From: Crotophaga sulcirostris
Lineage: Eukaryota; Chordata; Aves; Cuculiformes; Crotophagidae
DNA length: 64,000 nt
Direction of reading: 5' to 3'
NCBI GenBank assembly: GCA_013397455.1
Contig: VYZB01000376.1
Coordinates: forward strand, 475,467-539,466
Shown here: positions 22,851 through 37,100 of the stretch, piece by piece
How the letters are laid out: every line of letters starts with the position of its first letter
Numbering within the stretch: position 1 is the stretch's first letter
Position numbers and translations under genes: made by a program
Notes under the pieces: generated by a model
The model's database searches: none
Seen by the model: only the letters and a program-made list of their open reading frames with translations
What the model was told of the DNA's origin: nothing

Positions 22851-24027
22851 ATGAATTATTGTGACTTCCTTTTGTTACAAAGCAACATGCCGTATTTAAT
22901 AGCAGAGCAGTAAAGCAAAATGTTAGGTGCTGGTGAGATAAACTGAACAGTGCCGCCTAATGCAACAAGTCAAGGACATTTTAGGTGCAGTCATACGATA
23001 CCTTGTGTGCCATCAGCTCAATTATATTTCATTCCAATGTAAGCACAAATAACATCTTCAAGAACCAAACCATTACCTTACCTGGCTGTGCTATTCACTT
23101 TGACAAACTGAGACCATAAAAAATTAACTTTTTAGACTTCCTCAAAAGAACATCCATTTGTGACCAGGGAAGTGTTTGTTTTGTTTTTGGGGGAGATTTG
23201 TGTTTGGTTTTGTTTTTTCTTTTCTCTTCCATAGTCATTATAAGAGAACATGTAACCAGTAAAACACTTTTAAGTCTGACCTGTAAAATGAAGCTGGAGA
23301 AAATCTATTACAGAATTCTCTTATGCTTCTCATTTGAGGGATGCTGCTGATAAGTCACATTTCCACATTTTTGCCACATTAAAATATGGGAGGCAAAAAA
23401 ATTCCTTGGGATAATTCCATATTCATGATTAGACTGATTTCTCATCAGTTTCATCCTGTGATATTTCAGAGTAGTGTAAGAATAAGGAAAAAGAGGAATT
23501 ACCATAGGTCATAGACTTTGCCAGAAAGTTTGGAATTATTCATGAAGAAATTGCAGTAGGGGAGCAGACTGGATGGATGGCTCTGATTTTCCCTTGAAGA
23601 ATGTGATGCGTATCTTGATTCCCACCTCCTCAACTCTTGCATACACAGAGGTAAACAAATGAGCTTCATATGAGCTATTGCAATAAAATCTGTAATTCTC
23701 CACAAGGCTTGAGGAAATACTTTTCTTAAAAAAAAAATTAATAATTTTTTTTGCTGGAGTAAAAGCAATTAACCTGTGTTTGTGACTGTAATCTGATACT
23801 GATTTTAATTCTTGCTGGTTGAAAATAAGAGATTCATGCATATGGAAACAGAAGAAGATTGTGTCACTTCCTCGGATCCTTTTATGTGTCACTAGGGCTG
23901 CAGATCTTGGCTATTATTTAATTGTATTTTGCTTGCATACAGTATAAGAGAAAAATTGCCATATAGGGGTATGTAAATCATTGACGTTTCACAGCCCAGC
24001 TGAGCTAGGCTCTTTCTCCTTCACATA

Positions 24028-24047
24028 CACATACACATGTGTATGTG
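24028..24047. repeat. Perfect 20-bp palindrome of CA/TG steps
   Basis: cacatacaca joined directly to its reverse complement tgtgtatgtg. The stretch is largely alternating purine-pyrimidine and sits next to further cacatacacatac, so it is probably a decayed CA microsatellite. Confidence 0.85.
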
Positions 24048-24547
24048 CACCACTGTAGTACAGTACATAAATTTAATAAATCTGAATCTTATCTGAATCT
24101 GCAACATTTGAGGGAATCGCAGGAAAGGCTGTCAGCACAAACAGCTTGTGAAACCTCACACAGGTTTGGAATACAGCTCCCAGATTTTACAACCATTGCA
24201 TGGTAGTTCAGTTTACACTCACTCTTGAGCTCTATGTTTTGTATACAGTATGTCACTTCTCTGCTTTAGTTGTGTCAGGATGGCTCTGATTAGTTTGAGC
24301 CACAGTAACAAATAGTGTGTCTTAATACCAAAGGTAAGGAAATTGTGCAGTCGTCTTTAGTTTTCTTATGCTGCTAGTGTTGTTTCTGATCCTGAGGGAT
24401 GCAATCTAGTCCTTTTATCTGAGAGAGAAAATAAACTTCTGGGTAACATGAAATCATGAAAAAGTGTATTTTAAATAACTTCCAGAAAGACAAAAAATAT
24501 GTTTGAATACCTCAAAATGACTATTTGCAATTGCTTCTGTGCTAACT

Positions 24548-24594
24548 GTTCATTTTACACTTATTTAATGTTCATTTTACACAGATATTTAATG
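24548..24594. repeat. Imperfect tandem duplication, ~23-base unit
   Basis: gttcattttacac followed by ttatttaat is repeated as gttcattttacac followed by agatatttaat. Confidence 0.8.
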
Positions 24595-25719
24595 TGCTAG
24601 TAGGGGCAAATTCTGAAGATACATTCTTAGAGATGGCTTTCAAAGTTAGTTCCAAATTTTTCTTTCTGTCCCTAGAAAATAAGCCTCTGTATCCATGTGT
24701 CTAGTGTGCCATTTTCTTCATGTAGCCTTGGAAAGAACTTCATTATTAATAGTAATGCTCCCTTGCTGTGAATAATGAAAACAAAATTATACTATACATC
24801 ATGGAAATATTGTTCAAATCAGGCTCTTTGTCTGTGTTAGCATAGGATGGCATAGCATAAGGAAGCAATAACATGGATGTGTCAGAGATCACAACTAACA
24901 GTCTTTTCAGGTTTTTTAGCAAACCGTATATGTAGCACTCCATGTCTAGAAAGAATTTAATACAAGACAAATAGTGCTGGTTTTTTAATGAAGAAATCCA
25001 AGCGGTATGAAAATAAATAGGACATTTGGATATTTGATGACCATATACGCAACATAGGGGCAGATGCAAAAAAAAAAAACCCACAGTAAATAATATGCTT
25101 TTTGCACTGGATTCACAATTCTCTTTGTAACCTCGCTGGGTTAAAAAAAATATACCATGCTGATAGAGTTGAATATTTAACAGAGTTTTGTGGCAGAGGA
25201 CTGGAAAATACAGTAGAGCTCTTGTGTTTACCAGGCCACCCCGAAAGGCAAGAGGGCATAAGGCACTTATAAACAGTGGCAGAGCATAAGCAATGTTGTC
25301 TTTGAAAAGTTTTCATTTTTCCCTTGAATCAGCTACAGTCTCTTGCTTGAGGTCACCACAGTTTGCAATCTTTGGCAGAAGGCTTCTTCCATTTTTGGTA
25401 GTGGCAGTCTGAATTTTTTGGAAGTGTTTTCTTCTCAAACTGCCATTATCTTCCAAACCTGTTTCATGTTATCATTGTCAGATGCTTCTTCCCTGAGTTT
25501 CTCAGAACAAAATGTTGTGTTTTCCTGGTATTGAGCTGTGGGGCTTTTTTTTAAGCTTGGAATTGAGAGTCATATGGTTATGATTTGAGAATGTCAAGCC
25601 TAATTTTTTTTTTTAAAGCAGTACCTTTTTCTCTGGGCAGTGAACTCACTGCAGAAACATCAAAGGGAATGTGTGCTGCTGGATCAAGGTGATTTTTTTT
25701 TCTCGACCACATCATTGCC

Positions 25720-26180
25720 AGCTGTGGTGTTTATGATTAGAGGCAGGCGTTCCAGACACCTCTGAGTCCTTGCTAAGCGTCAGATCTTTAACAGGATCCA
25801 TCCCAGCTGAGTGACACTAAACAGACAGCCGGGGGGAGCTGGTGGGGTAGAGCAACAGAGGAGGGGGTCTTTGGTACCCAGTGCACTCACCAGCCAAGCT
25901 TATAACAAACTCTAATGCTAGGCTTTAGGCTGCCCAGAGGCCCTGCATTATGCCTTTCAGGACTGCTTTCATTAGCAGAGAGGATGACTAGAGCCCAGCA
26001 AATGCTGTCATTGATCCTCTCACACTGAGTGCATGGATGTGCAGCATTCAGGTCACAGACTGCTCAGCTTTGAAGCAGCTCCATTTCACACTCCTGACAG
26101 CCACATACTGCCGACTCGCCAGAGCTGACACAATTCCCTCTCCGATCTGATTCTCTGCTCTGTGGAGCTAACTACATTAA
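25720..26180. promoter_or_regulatory. Candidate conserved non-coding element
   Basis: A C+G-richer, repeat-free block amid AT-rich intron, including agacagccggggggagctgg and later ctgccgactcgccagagctg. There is no supported reading frame. Candidate status rests on composition and complexity only. Confidence 0.25.
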
Positions 26181-29100
26181 AGTCCCCACGGATGCTCCTT
26201 CTACGAGAAATATTAACACTTGTTTACTGGTCCTGTTGACATAAGAGTTCTGCAAATGGCTAGCACTTCTGATAGCAGCACTCCATTTCAGGCATTCTTG
26301 ATTTTGCTGCCTTCCTTGCTGCCCACTTTTGAACAATATTTTAACTGTGTCAATACTAAAATGTTTTCCTGAGCACAAAACAAGCTGCCTCGTCTTCCTT
26401 AGAACAAAAGTTAAAAATCCATATTAGATCCAGAGTACCTACAGAGTTACAATTTTTTTTTGCTTTTAATTGGGACTCTGTGGAGGAAAGGAAGTTTCAG
26501 ACACAGCACTTAGCACAGAAGTCAGCTCGCTTGTATTTGAGGTAAAGACATGGAAGAAGCTATTGTATATGGTACCTTAGAGGCCATCTAGAATAAAGGT
26601 CACATAATAAAGGTGCCAGTTAGACCAAAAACCAAAAGAAGGATGTAAATTAGTCAAACGTCATTGTTAAAAAGAAAAAAAATCAGGACAGTACATTTTG
26701 CTGAAATTGCTGGATCTTTTCCAGTGCCATTGTAGTATATCTTAGAAAGTCAGCTTAAGAAGGGCTTTAAAAAATTCTTGTGAGTGAAAATCTTGTTTTC
26801 AACCATGTACTGATTTTAGATTTCATTGTCTTCCGGCATTCCTGAGCTTGTGCTGAAGCAGTGAAGATCCAAATCAGTTAGAGGAACTGAATTACTTTGT
26901 GGCATACAGTAGTAAGAAGTACTCAAGTCAGGCATCTCAGTGTAGGAATTTCTTAGTTTCATTTTGAGTCAGAATAAACAATAGAAGTTGTTCCAGTGTG
27001 ACAGAGAAGGGTTTCTGAAATCAATCAATTCCATTATGTGAAATCAGTGCAAAATGAGAATCAAGTTTGTTTAACAACATGGTAAAGAAGAAAGACTCTG
27101 AGCCTGTCTTTCTGTTTCAGTCTCTCCTAATGTTGGTAAATGAGACTCAAAAAAGTTGGATTATTTGATTCAGATAAAAGGGTCCTGCAGTGTCTGGAAT
27201 TGAAGCTTTTCAATTTTTTGGGGGGAATGAACACTGAAAAAAAACTTTGATTAATATTGGTTTTCCTGATTATAAAATTTAGGTAATTTTCAGGATTCAA
27301 AATCTTGATGCTCCATTTAAAAAACACCTTCAGGTGACTTCCGCAGTCTGCCAGATCTGGACCTAGTGAGTCAGACAGTTCTCCGCAAGGTCTTTAGCCC
27401 AGCATGCAAAATTGAAAATTTTGAGATTCCTTTCTCACTACTAATCACCATGACATCATCTCCCAGATGATTTTCCACCACCACTTATCAGGACATTTGT
27501 CTCCCTTTTTTTTCTTGCTTTCTTTCATTCTCTTCCCTTGTCACTAACTCAGCTCCTTTAAACCTCTGGTCAAGTTTTTCTTCATTTTTTCCCTGTTGCC
27601 TGTAATCAACAAACTGCATAATCCATTTTTTCCTGTTTTTTCATCATCTTGGTCTTTTATAAAGCTACCCTGGAAGAAGGACATTCAAGAAAAGAGATTT
27701 GTTCTTGTTGATCTGCCTTCCTCCCTGAAATGGAAGAGAGGGAACAGCTCTTTTACTTGATATCACATCTGTTGTCGTCTCTAATTCACTCCTCCAGCAA
27801 TCTAGAAACAGCAACCTTGAGGTGCTGGCAGCTGTTTTCACCAATGGGAAGCATTGGTTGTGCTGCCTGGAGTAATATTTGGTAAGTTGCTGAGCTATTG
27901 AGTGATCCACATTTCAAACCTGGAGAAGTGAATTGGTTTTATTTACTTTTTATTTATCTGTTTATTAACTAATCTTGCAGTTCAACCCTAGAGTGTCAGC
28001 CCCCAGTGGAATTGTTAGAAGGGGGAAAGGAGGGAAAAGGAGGAAATTGAAAGAGGGATAACTTTGAAATTGTTGATGTTATGTCAGTTTGTCTTACAAT
28101 TGGCATCATTTTATGATATGCCTTGCACCTCCTCTATGCACTGGCAGCCCCAAGTCCCTTCTCAGAAGAGACTGTGAAGATTATTTTTTCCCAGTTTATG
28201 ATACATACAGGAACTACAGGAGCGCAAGACAAAATTTAGAAGTTGTTCAATACAAGGAGAAGTTTTCATTAGGAAATACCGTTTTGTCAAAACTGATGGA
28301 AAATATTAGTGAAAATATTCCATTTTTCATTAGACTTGGGGCCAAGACATCCTTGTTAAACCTTGAAAAGGAGCTAAATATCCCTGAAAATGCCTGGCAG
28401 AAAAAACTCCTTTTCCCCTTCAGATTAAAGGAGAACCACAGACCTGAACCTGCGTTACTCCTACCACCATGTTTTCAGACATTCTAAGGTGGCTATTCTG
28501 TAGTTTCGTCTGAAGTTCTTGTTTTTTGGAAAGGAGAAAGAGGAGTTAGAAGGGAAAAGAGGTATCGGATGGTGGTTTTCGCTAAGAAAAGGAAAAAGAA
28601 GTATAAACTCTTGACTTTTTTTTAGTAAATGAAACAGTCAACATATTAGATAACCTAGCATCAGTGTGGCGAGTATCACCAGATAATTTAGAAAAGCTAA
28701 AAGGTAGAAAACAAAGACAGTAGGAGGAAGTTTCAAATAATTATTACTCTGCAGTGATGACTAAAAATTGAAGACTTCTTTTTTTTATTTGATTTCTAAA
28801 AAGAGTGTTCCACCTAACAAATAACATTTAGCCCCAGTTATCCTTGTGGTGAGACTTGATAGAGTAGGAACATCTTTGAAAATATAACTGACCTAAGAAA
28901 GCAGGAGTCTGAAAGAATCATTAAGGTTCCTTCTCTACCTGAAAATAATTTCAGATAAATGTATGTTACAATAATTTAATTTAAGATGACTATATTCAAC
29001 AAACTAGAAGAGAATGAGTTCGTCTTCTTAGGAGGATAAAGCAGATGGAAAGGAAATAATGTAAAATCCTGAAGATAAGGGAATTTTTGTGGCAGGGGAA

Positions 29101-30659
29101 AGGGATGTATTTTTATTGACATAACTATGTTTTCACTATGTTTTCAAAGGGTTGATGAGGAACATCCGTGTTTAGATGGAATTCCTAGGTTTTGGGTGTT
29201 ATAATTACTTTCCTCTTAGAAGCAATTGATGGTAGAAGACAAAGTGTATATGCAAAGAATTTGGAAAACTACACGTGTTGGCTCCTGAAGAAGAGCATGT
29301 TTAATGCTGATGTAAGTATCACAAACATGGCATACAAGTTTCCCCTTGTGTTAACATTTCATACACTAAGTGAGGTCTTTTGATTCAATAGTACACAAGC
29401 TGATTGAGAGTGCCATAAATAACACCAGAGAAGGAACCACAAGTAATATTTTGAAGCTCCTTGGCAACAAATTTTTTTTCGGCTGCTAATGGCTATTTCT
29501 TTTGAGTTTTTTGTTCTCCATACTTCAGCTAAAGCCTCAAACCCATCCTTGAAAGTTATATAAAATATATACACAACAGCCTATGCAGTATGTAAGTATC
29601 ATGGAAAGCACAATTAATGTATATTCACATTTCAGGGTAAAGCACTCAGTAGCCAGGAAATCGGGACCCAAGATTGCCTGTTAACATCAATTCCTTGTCT
29701 TTGGGCATAAACGTAGGTGATACGTTTCTTGATTCTATGAACATATGCTGGTCAGGTAGGAGGTTGTTTGGGTTTGGGGTTTGTTTTTTGTTTTCTTGCC
29801 AATAGTGGCTATTCAGTATTTATTTTGTCCTTCTGGTGGATGGTTCTGGGAACTCTTTTACTTCATGATATACACCCTGCTCCAAATAGAAGTAGTGTTT
29901 ATTTTTGGTCTTTTCTGTGGTGTCCATTGAAATAGATAGCAGAATGGTTCCAAAACACGGATGATATTTTTTCCTTGCTTCCTTAAAAAATAAGTAGCTG
30001 TTTTTATTTCCACTTTGTAAGGTATTGAAAAGGATCTTATAACGTACCTTATAAGTGAGAAATATTGTGATCACTTCTTTTGGTGTTGCTTTTGCCAAAT
30101 CTTCAGGAAACAGAACATAGTATAAGATTTAGTCTGTTAAGTTTGTTTGATCTTAGTTGTGATCATTTTGCAGTCCTTCCCATCACATTCTAAAGAGTTC
30201 AGTTCAGCTTGCCTGACTCTAGAGGTGTACACGATTGTCCTTCCACATGGGTTGATCATGTAGACTTCTCCTGTTATGGGAAAGAAATGGATCCTTGCAT
30301 GAGGAGTTTTCTCTTATCCTGCAGCAGATGTATAAATTGATCTTTTCAGTCATGATCTAGAAATGGCACATGTTCTGTACTGACTGGAGAAGGAGTCTAG
30401 CCCACCAGGTTCTTTATGTTGTAAGTTTTATGAGAGGGGAAGGCCACTCTAAATACTTTACCTTGATCCTAGAAAGTGCTCAGTCATAAGGAACTACATA
30501 CTTGAATCACACAGAAAGGAGAAGCCACAGCAAAAACAACCTGAAGTTCCACCAAGAGCCTGACGAAGGGGGAAATGCCATGACTGAGTGTTGCTACTGA
30601 AAGATTAACATCCTCTTAATAGAGATCCTACCATTCTTAAAGGAAGCCACAGGAAATTC
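26181..30659. other. BNC2: BNC2 intron, unique
   Basis: No recognised gene or mobile element. The 132-codon frame at 28089-28487 is the longest one here outside mobile elements, but it has no known domain, no splice context I trust and no codon pattern that argues for coding. Confidence 0.6.
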
Positions 30660-31140
30660 TATTTCTCAAAATTCATTCATATAGCAGGAATCTTCAGAGC
30701 CGTGATTCAGTTTTATTTCGTCTGAGCTTTGTGCCCGTCCTGTCTCTCGCGTCTTGTACTCTGTCTTGTTCGTTGTGGCAACCACACACCATATGTCAAA
30801 CTGAACTCGCCATTCACCATCGCCACCGCTAGTTCTCTTTTCCAGTCTTATTCTCTTGCTGACAAAGATGTCAGTCTGACTTCCTGGTCTCTCTGTATTT
30901 GCCAGGAAGCTCTTTTCTCTCATGCAGCCAGCAGTTCCTCCTCCTGGCTATTAGAAGAAGCATTTGCAGAGAACTACCTCTTCAATCCGAGCCACATTAG
31001 GCCTTTGTGTCTTCAATTCAGATTGAAGCTTTAGGGAGTGTAGCTCTAGAGCTCTAATATGTTGCTGCAAAATGCATGCAAATTGGCTTTTGTCCTGACT
31101 TGATGGTTTCAGTGGGTGCCACAAGGAACATTGTGACAAA
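30660..31140. other. Unexplained CpG-containing segment
   Basis: About ten CpG sites fall between 30700 and 30990 (ctcgcgtc, cttgttcgttg, aactcgcc, accatcgccaccgc), far denser than the neighbouring intron. Open frames run on both strands, and the minus strand has AAATAAA near 30713-30719. No domain is recognised in the frames 30729-31034 (+), 30666-30923 (-) or 30951-31139 (-). Possible readings are a younger inserted sequence, an LTR-like remnant, or a regulatory element; none can be fixed here. Confidence 0.3.
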
Positions 31141-34100
31141 GTTTATGTAAATCTTCAGACAATAGTCAGAAATAAGTTATTGATTGATACTGAACCTTTT
31201 ACTACTGCTTTGACTACTATTATTACTAATCAATCTGCAACTGACACTTGGCTTGGGAAAGAAGCTCAGTGCAAACTGGCTTAAGGCAGGCAAAATGAAA
31301 GAGATGTTTATAACAGGAAGTTTGCAATATCCTTAATGTGATCATTTCTAAAGTAATAGATATTACGCTTTGTATCAGCTGAGAGTCAGAGCTAGTATCT
31401 TTTTTTTCATGGTGTCATAGTAAGTCTCTGAGAACAATTCAGTGTGGGTGTTATTGGAGAATTCAGGAAAGTAGTAAGAAAGCAGTGTGGCAGAGGTATG
31501 ATAACAAAACAAGTTGGATGTTCCTTACTGTGTATAAATAATAGGATTTGTAGTGTCTACACCTTAATTTTGCTCAAAAAAAGGCTAGCATGTGTGGCTG
31601 GTACTTACTGAGTTGATCACCAGAGGTCTCACTGACCTTGGCAGCCTTATATAACTCAGACTTTAACATGGATGAACTGTTCCTGGGCAATTTCTTCTGA
31701 AGTACTGGGCACAAACAGTCCTTTTACTTACTTTACATCAGGTGGCTACTGCTGGGTTTTTTTACTTTTCCCTCTCTAGATTTTTTAAACTTTTTTTTAC
31801 CACTGTTGCTGAACTATTTATTACAATCACTACAAAAAGTTGCCAGATTATGGTTCCTTTCAAGTCTCCATTGATCTTTTACTTAAAGAAAGGCAAAAGG
31901 TTTCATTCACAGTGCAGAAGTAAACAGCAATATTTCTGCTCAAGTGGAAGTCTTTGCTATTATGACATACTTAAATGCCTTTATTTTGATGTCTGAGAAC
32001 ACAATGAGGTGTTATTATAAAACATTCTTAAAAATAATAGCAAATGTATCAGATGCTGAAATACTTGTATTCACTTATGCTGTTACTAAAATTAAACTGG
32101 TACACCTGAAATTGTATGTGGTCCTCTGCTTTTTTAATAGTATTTTGGGTTTTGAAGAGTTTAAGAGTAATTGAACAGCGTGTTTTTGAAGAACCAGAAC
32201 TTGGAAGCCAAGAAAGTTTTCCCTTTTAAAAATGTTTTTCACTTTTTTTGAGCTTTTATCAGCTTTGTCAAGAAATTCTATTTTTGTATTTTTTTCCTAG
32301 ATCAGAACTGAGTGTCTTAGAGGCTTTGGAGGTAGCTTCTGTACTTAATAGTTGAAATTATAAATCCACTGAAGATAATTTTTAGTGCTACATTAGCTTG
32401 TCTTGCAGTGTTTTTTAAGTTCACCATCACACATCTTAATCTTCCTGTGCTAGTAGAACTCTCTTATGGTGATGTAGATTTAAATTATTTAGTAAAAACT
32501 TACTGTAAGGAGTTGACAGGCTTTGCCTACATTTGCCTACATAATAAAGGCCTTATTGGATTATGAAAACTAAATCATCATGCCTAGCTTTGCCATGCTG
32601 ACTTCTGGTCTTATATGCAGTACCTGATCAAAGTTAAACATATTGAAGAGGATAGATCATTTTATAAAGAATGTGTCTGGTTCTGTTTCTTTCAACAAAA
32701 CTATACGAAACTGAGGGAAATCTCCCATCCCCTAAAAAAATAATTTTATAGGTAGAGTTAATAGTTTACATTTCAATGAAGAATTTCCATATGCAGATAC
32801 TCAGATGGATGACAGAAATAGTCTTTGAAGAGGAGGTGGCGTTTTCAAGTGGCTAAGTTTTATAATGCAAAATTTGGGCATTCTCCAGATTGAAACATTT
32901 TAGCTGGTCAAAATATTGGTAAGGAGTCTTTAGTGGTTTAAATATTAATGATCAATTAACATAGTGTTCTAAAATATGAAAGATTTGTATTTAAAATTCT
33001 GTGAATAAAAATCTCCTGAACCTATTAGTGAACTATAGACAACACTGAAAAATACTGTGCCTCTGAGGCCAGCACACTAAATTCCCATTCCTGGCCTGAC
33101 ATGGGTTGACATTGAAAGGATTTGACAACCTACCACAGGCTTGTGGGAAATGAGAAGAAAGCACATCTTAGGATTTCTTTTCACCACCTCTCCTGTGAAG
33201 TTGTATTTGGGAAGGAAAGGTGACTAGAGTGAAACCTGTTACATTCTTGACCATCATGTGAGGCCTGTAGAAAGAGGTGCCAGTCCCCTCTCGCTGCCCA
33301 GTACACTTTTTAGTGTGCTACAGGCACTACAAATACAGCTTCTAGTCACATGTATAGTATGATGCCGAGCTGTGCAATAGCTCTTGGAGAAATTATAATT
33401 TTCTGGAACCATTTCTGGTTTTGGTCTCTGATCTCATTGGAAAGATGCTTAATTTGCACAGATTGAATAGTATAGAAAATTTCCTGAGATGCCTTGAAAT
33501 TTTGATGACTTGAAGTTTGATGGCTAGAAAATTCACAGTTTCGTTTCTTGACTGTAACTTCGATGCTATGACACCATTTATTTATTATTCTTCCATGTTT
33601 TTTTTCCTTTCAACATGGTCCATAAAACCCAAATAACAAATGTACAAGCCACCTCTCACCTGTAACGAAGTACAGGTGCCATTCTGTTACCTAATGAGAT
33701 GGTTAATTAGACTATCAAAGGAATGGGCAAAGGCTAGTTTCAGAGACTGCTACTGTAACAGGACTGTGAAAAGCATATTCAGCTATACAGGTCGATTGGT
33801 CAAAAAGTCACTTGAATTCTGTGAGCAAGTGCCTACTTATCCTTATACTGAATGCTGGGGGGAGAGTGCAAAATCAAATAACATTGTTTATTAAGTGATT
33901 ATTCATATATGCAAATATATAACTGCCTTCTGCATTTAGGAGCTCTTTGGAAAAGGTTTGCAGCAGTTCACAGGGCTGTTTGCTATTAAATATTAACTAT
34001 TGAATTAACTACTGAATGTACTGTGTGGAAGAACTGAAAGACTTTCCAGGCTGCCTGAGGACTAGAGTCTCTCAGGGCTTGAATATTGAAGATATGACTG

Positions 34101-37100
34101 ACACCAAAGGCATTTATCATGTTGTATTTAACTCAACTCTGAGTTTTGCAAGATATATATTTATTATTTTTAAGCTCATTTCTTTTGTGTAAACAAAGAA
34201 AGGATCAATTGTAAATGTTTTTGCGTTTCAAATTTTCTTTTAGAAGTTCTATGTCTAATGCCAAAATTCATTACTGGCAAAACTTCTGAAATGTAGTATA
34301 TCTAAAATTCAGCTTTAAGAATATTTCCTGGGGATAAAAGTATAATCATAGGCACTACATTTTTTTCTTTAAAAAATTCTTATGAGGTTTTTCTTTTTTC
34401 TTTTACATGCCTCTCTTCCTAGGCCTTTGTATGGTGCAGATTTTCATGATTCAAGGGTTAAAAATCCAACTTAAGGTCTATAAATCAGAAGACAGTTTTG
34501 CTTACCAGAGTGCTGTTTTTTACCTCAGTAGACTGCTGGTTCTCTCATTGGTGCCAGGCTCTGCCTTATCGCAAAGCCATCAGCCCTGCATAGTGGAATG
34601 TTCTTTGTTTGGATTATTTACTTCTTTTATAAACAAAGATTAGAGCAAAAAATTTCAACTACAGGGCCCATGCACTGTCAAATTGTTGCTGGAAAATCAC
34701 TGTCATGTGTTCCATGAAGTTCCTTGCTTTTCAAAAGCACAACAGGCAATAGGACACTCCTTTTTTAATACCAGCTCCTTTTTTTAATAACACACATGTT
34801 AGGAATGATGACTAGGAATGGCCTAGACTTCTAGATCTGTAAAACCTTTTTTTAAAAAAATACGTATTACATAGTTATCAAATGTGAAACACAGTGAATG
34901 TTGTATATAAAAAGTTAACCACAAAAACCTGGGAATTGTTATTTGATGAATTAGCCATGATTTGACTAAGGTTCTTTATATTGAGCATCATATGAGATTT
35001 TTAAATCAATTTTATTTGAGATAAATTTGTAACAGATTATAGATAGCCTTTTTTCAGTGTCTTGTTTTCTATTTGGCAGTCAGCAAATGTTCAGAAAAAC
35101 TAAAACTGGAGAGTCAAATCGCTTTCAATCTTAAAAATATGCTGATGTATGTTACGGTAGCACTTAATTCCAGTATTTCTTAGTGACTTCACATATCCCA
35201 GATTAACCAAAGCATTTAAGGATTTGCATTCATAATCATAGGTGGCATAACATTTTATCTCCAGTAATGTCTGTTCAAGATGGAGGTCAAAGGCATGAGA
35301 ATTTTCACCTCTATTTGGCTGCAGCCCATTTCTGGCAATTCTCTTGACCTGAAATTCAATAGTGAGTTTCTTTCTGTGAAACTTGGCTTAAGTAGCAAAA
35401 AGATGGGCAATTCCCTTTCAGTTTTTCCTAACTTTACACAGAAGGGTAAGAATTTCTTTTCACTATTATGTTACAGGTTTGATTCTTCAAACTATGAGAA
35501 GTTTTACTTTCTAGAGATGCCTTTTCTAAATACATATAATTGGACACAGAAATGTTAATCAGAAGTATGGTTGTGCTTGCATACAACCTATGCCTTTAAT
35601 AAGAGAAGTGTACGGAGAAACAAAAAGGACTTTTCTATTCATAGGCTATTGGAAAAGTTCCTTTTTGCTTCATAACTGAATCTTCTGGAACGTCCCTTTC
35701 TAGAGAGCTCAACTTGAAATTGTTAAACCCTCTTTCTAGACAAAAAAGCCTATAAATTAATAAGCTTTCCTCTAAATGTATTTTATGTTCTTATTGACGT
35801 ATTAAAAGCTACATTCAGTATTGGTGGCACATAGATTGGCCAGTTTAATTGATTAATAATGGCATTTAAAATATTTATAAAGGCAGCATTGAGTTGGTGT
35901 ATATATACATGTCCCGTGGAAATGGCAAAATGCATTAATTTCACACTAATAATTTTTTAGTTTTCAGAAACAATATAGTTTTCACAGGTGAATATGCCTT
36001 TTTTTTTATTTGCAAATGTCCTCTTCTTTCAGGAAAATTTTAGTGTGGAACCAAAGAAAAATGCAAACAGTTTAAGAGACTTACATACTATGAGGATGAT
36101 ATTTCTATACCCCTTTTTACACAACTACTTCTCCCATGCTGATGTTTTAATGACTATCCCATCTTCTTGATCAATATAGAATACCAAAATTATGGTATTT
36201 GGGTTTTCTTCTTATTAGGCTTTGTACTTAAGGCTTCAAATATACTATATCTGAAAACAGAATTAGGAATTACAGAATAGGATGACTAAATTTGGAGCTT
36301 TGACTGCCTAAACTGGGGAGAGGCTGCAGAGATCATCTGAGATAGGTAACTCCAGTTAAGTAACAGCCTGATTTCTCTAAGGCTCTTTTGGTTAATTATG
36401 ATAATTCTTTTTCTTTTGTAATCCTAATAAATTTCTTCCAGAGCCCAGATTTCCCTAGGCAATGCAACTGGAGAGTTTTTTTTTCCTTCTGAGAAGAGAT
36501 TCCAAACTGTAACTTTGTCCAAGTATTCCATCAAGTCTTGGTATAGACAGACTGGCTTATTTTTGGTGATTGATTTTTTGATTGCCCATGTCTTTCTCAG
36601 AATACATGTTGGAAAGAATTTCATTAAATTTTATTTTGTAATTTTACAGGTATTTTAGAGATTAAAAGAACAACTAAAAAAAAACCCATAAACCTATCGA
36701 AAATAAGAAAGTTGTCATGGTCAGCAGTGTAATTGACTACTTTGGTTATTTAAGTAGCATCAGTATTCTCAGTGTTGTTATTGATAGATATAGTTATCTA
36801 ATGTCTGACCAAATTCATCTGCAAAATTGACTTGAACAAAGATCTACCATATTTCTGGAAAATTCAGAAGCAATTGTGGATTGAACCTGTACAGTAACAT
36901 AGACTCTTCAGACAACGCTCTTGTTTCAAATGTGGGTTTACAAAGAAATGCGTTTTAGTACTATCTTCTCTCTCAACTCTTAAGACTGTCATATTTCAGC
37001 AAACAAGCAAATATGAAACTTGTATTTCTTTAGTATACCTGCTTTTGATCAATAATGGTGACTTTTGAGAAGGCGTTAAATAATTTTTATCTTTTTGAAA

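Larger units (their letters stand above)
22851..25719. other. BNC2: BNC2 intron, unique
   Basis: No exon or mobile element recognised. It holds a G/T-rich patch at 23171-23225, a 20-base palindrome at 24028-24047 and a 22-24-base tandem duplication at 24548-24594. The overlapping minus-strand frames between 23499 and 23892 (up to 118 codons) have no recognisable domain. Confidence 0.6.

Noticed and set aside
23499..23892. Overlapping minus-strand frames up to 118 codons
   Set aside because: Two frames overlap the same bases and both look like translated AT-rich intron.
24001..24060. CA/TG palindrome as a regulatory inverted repeat
   Set aside because: Adjacent cacatac repeats make a decayed dinucleotide microsatellite the simpler explanation.
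28089..28487. 132-codon + strand frame, one of the longest outside mobile elements
   Set aside because: No domain or family resemblance, no clear splice sites or promoter, and a length that can arise by chance in 64 kb on six frames.
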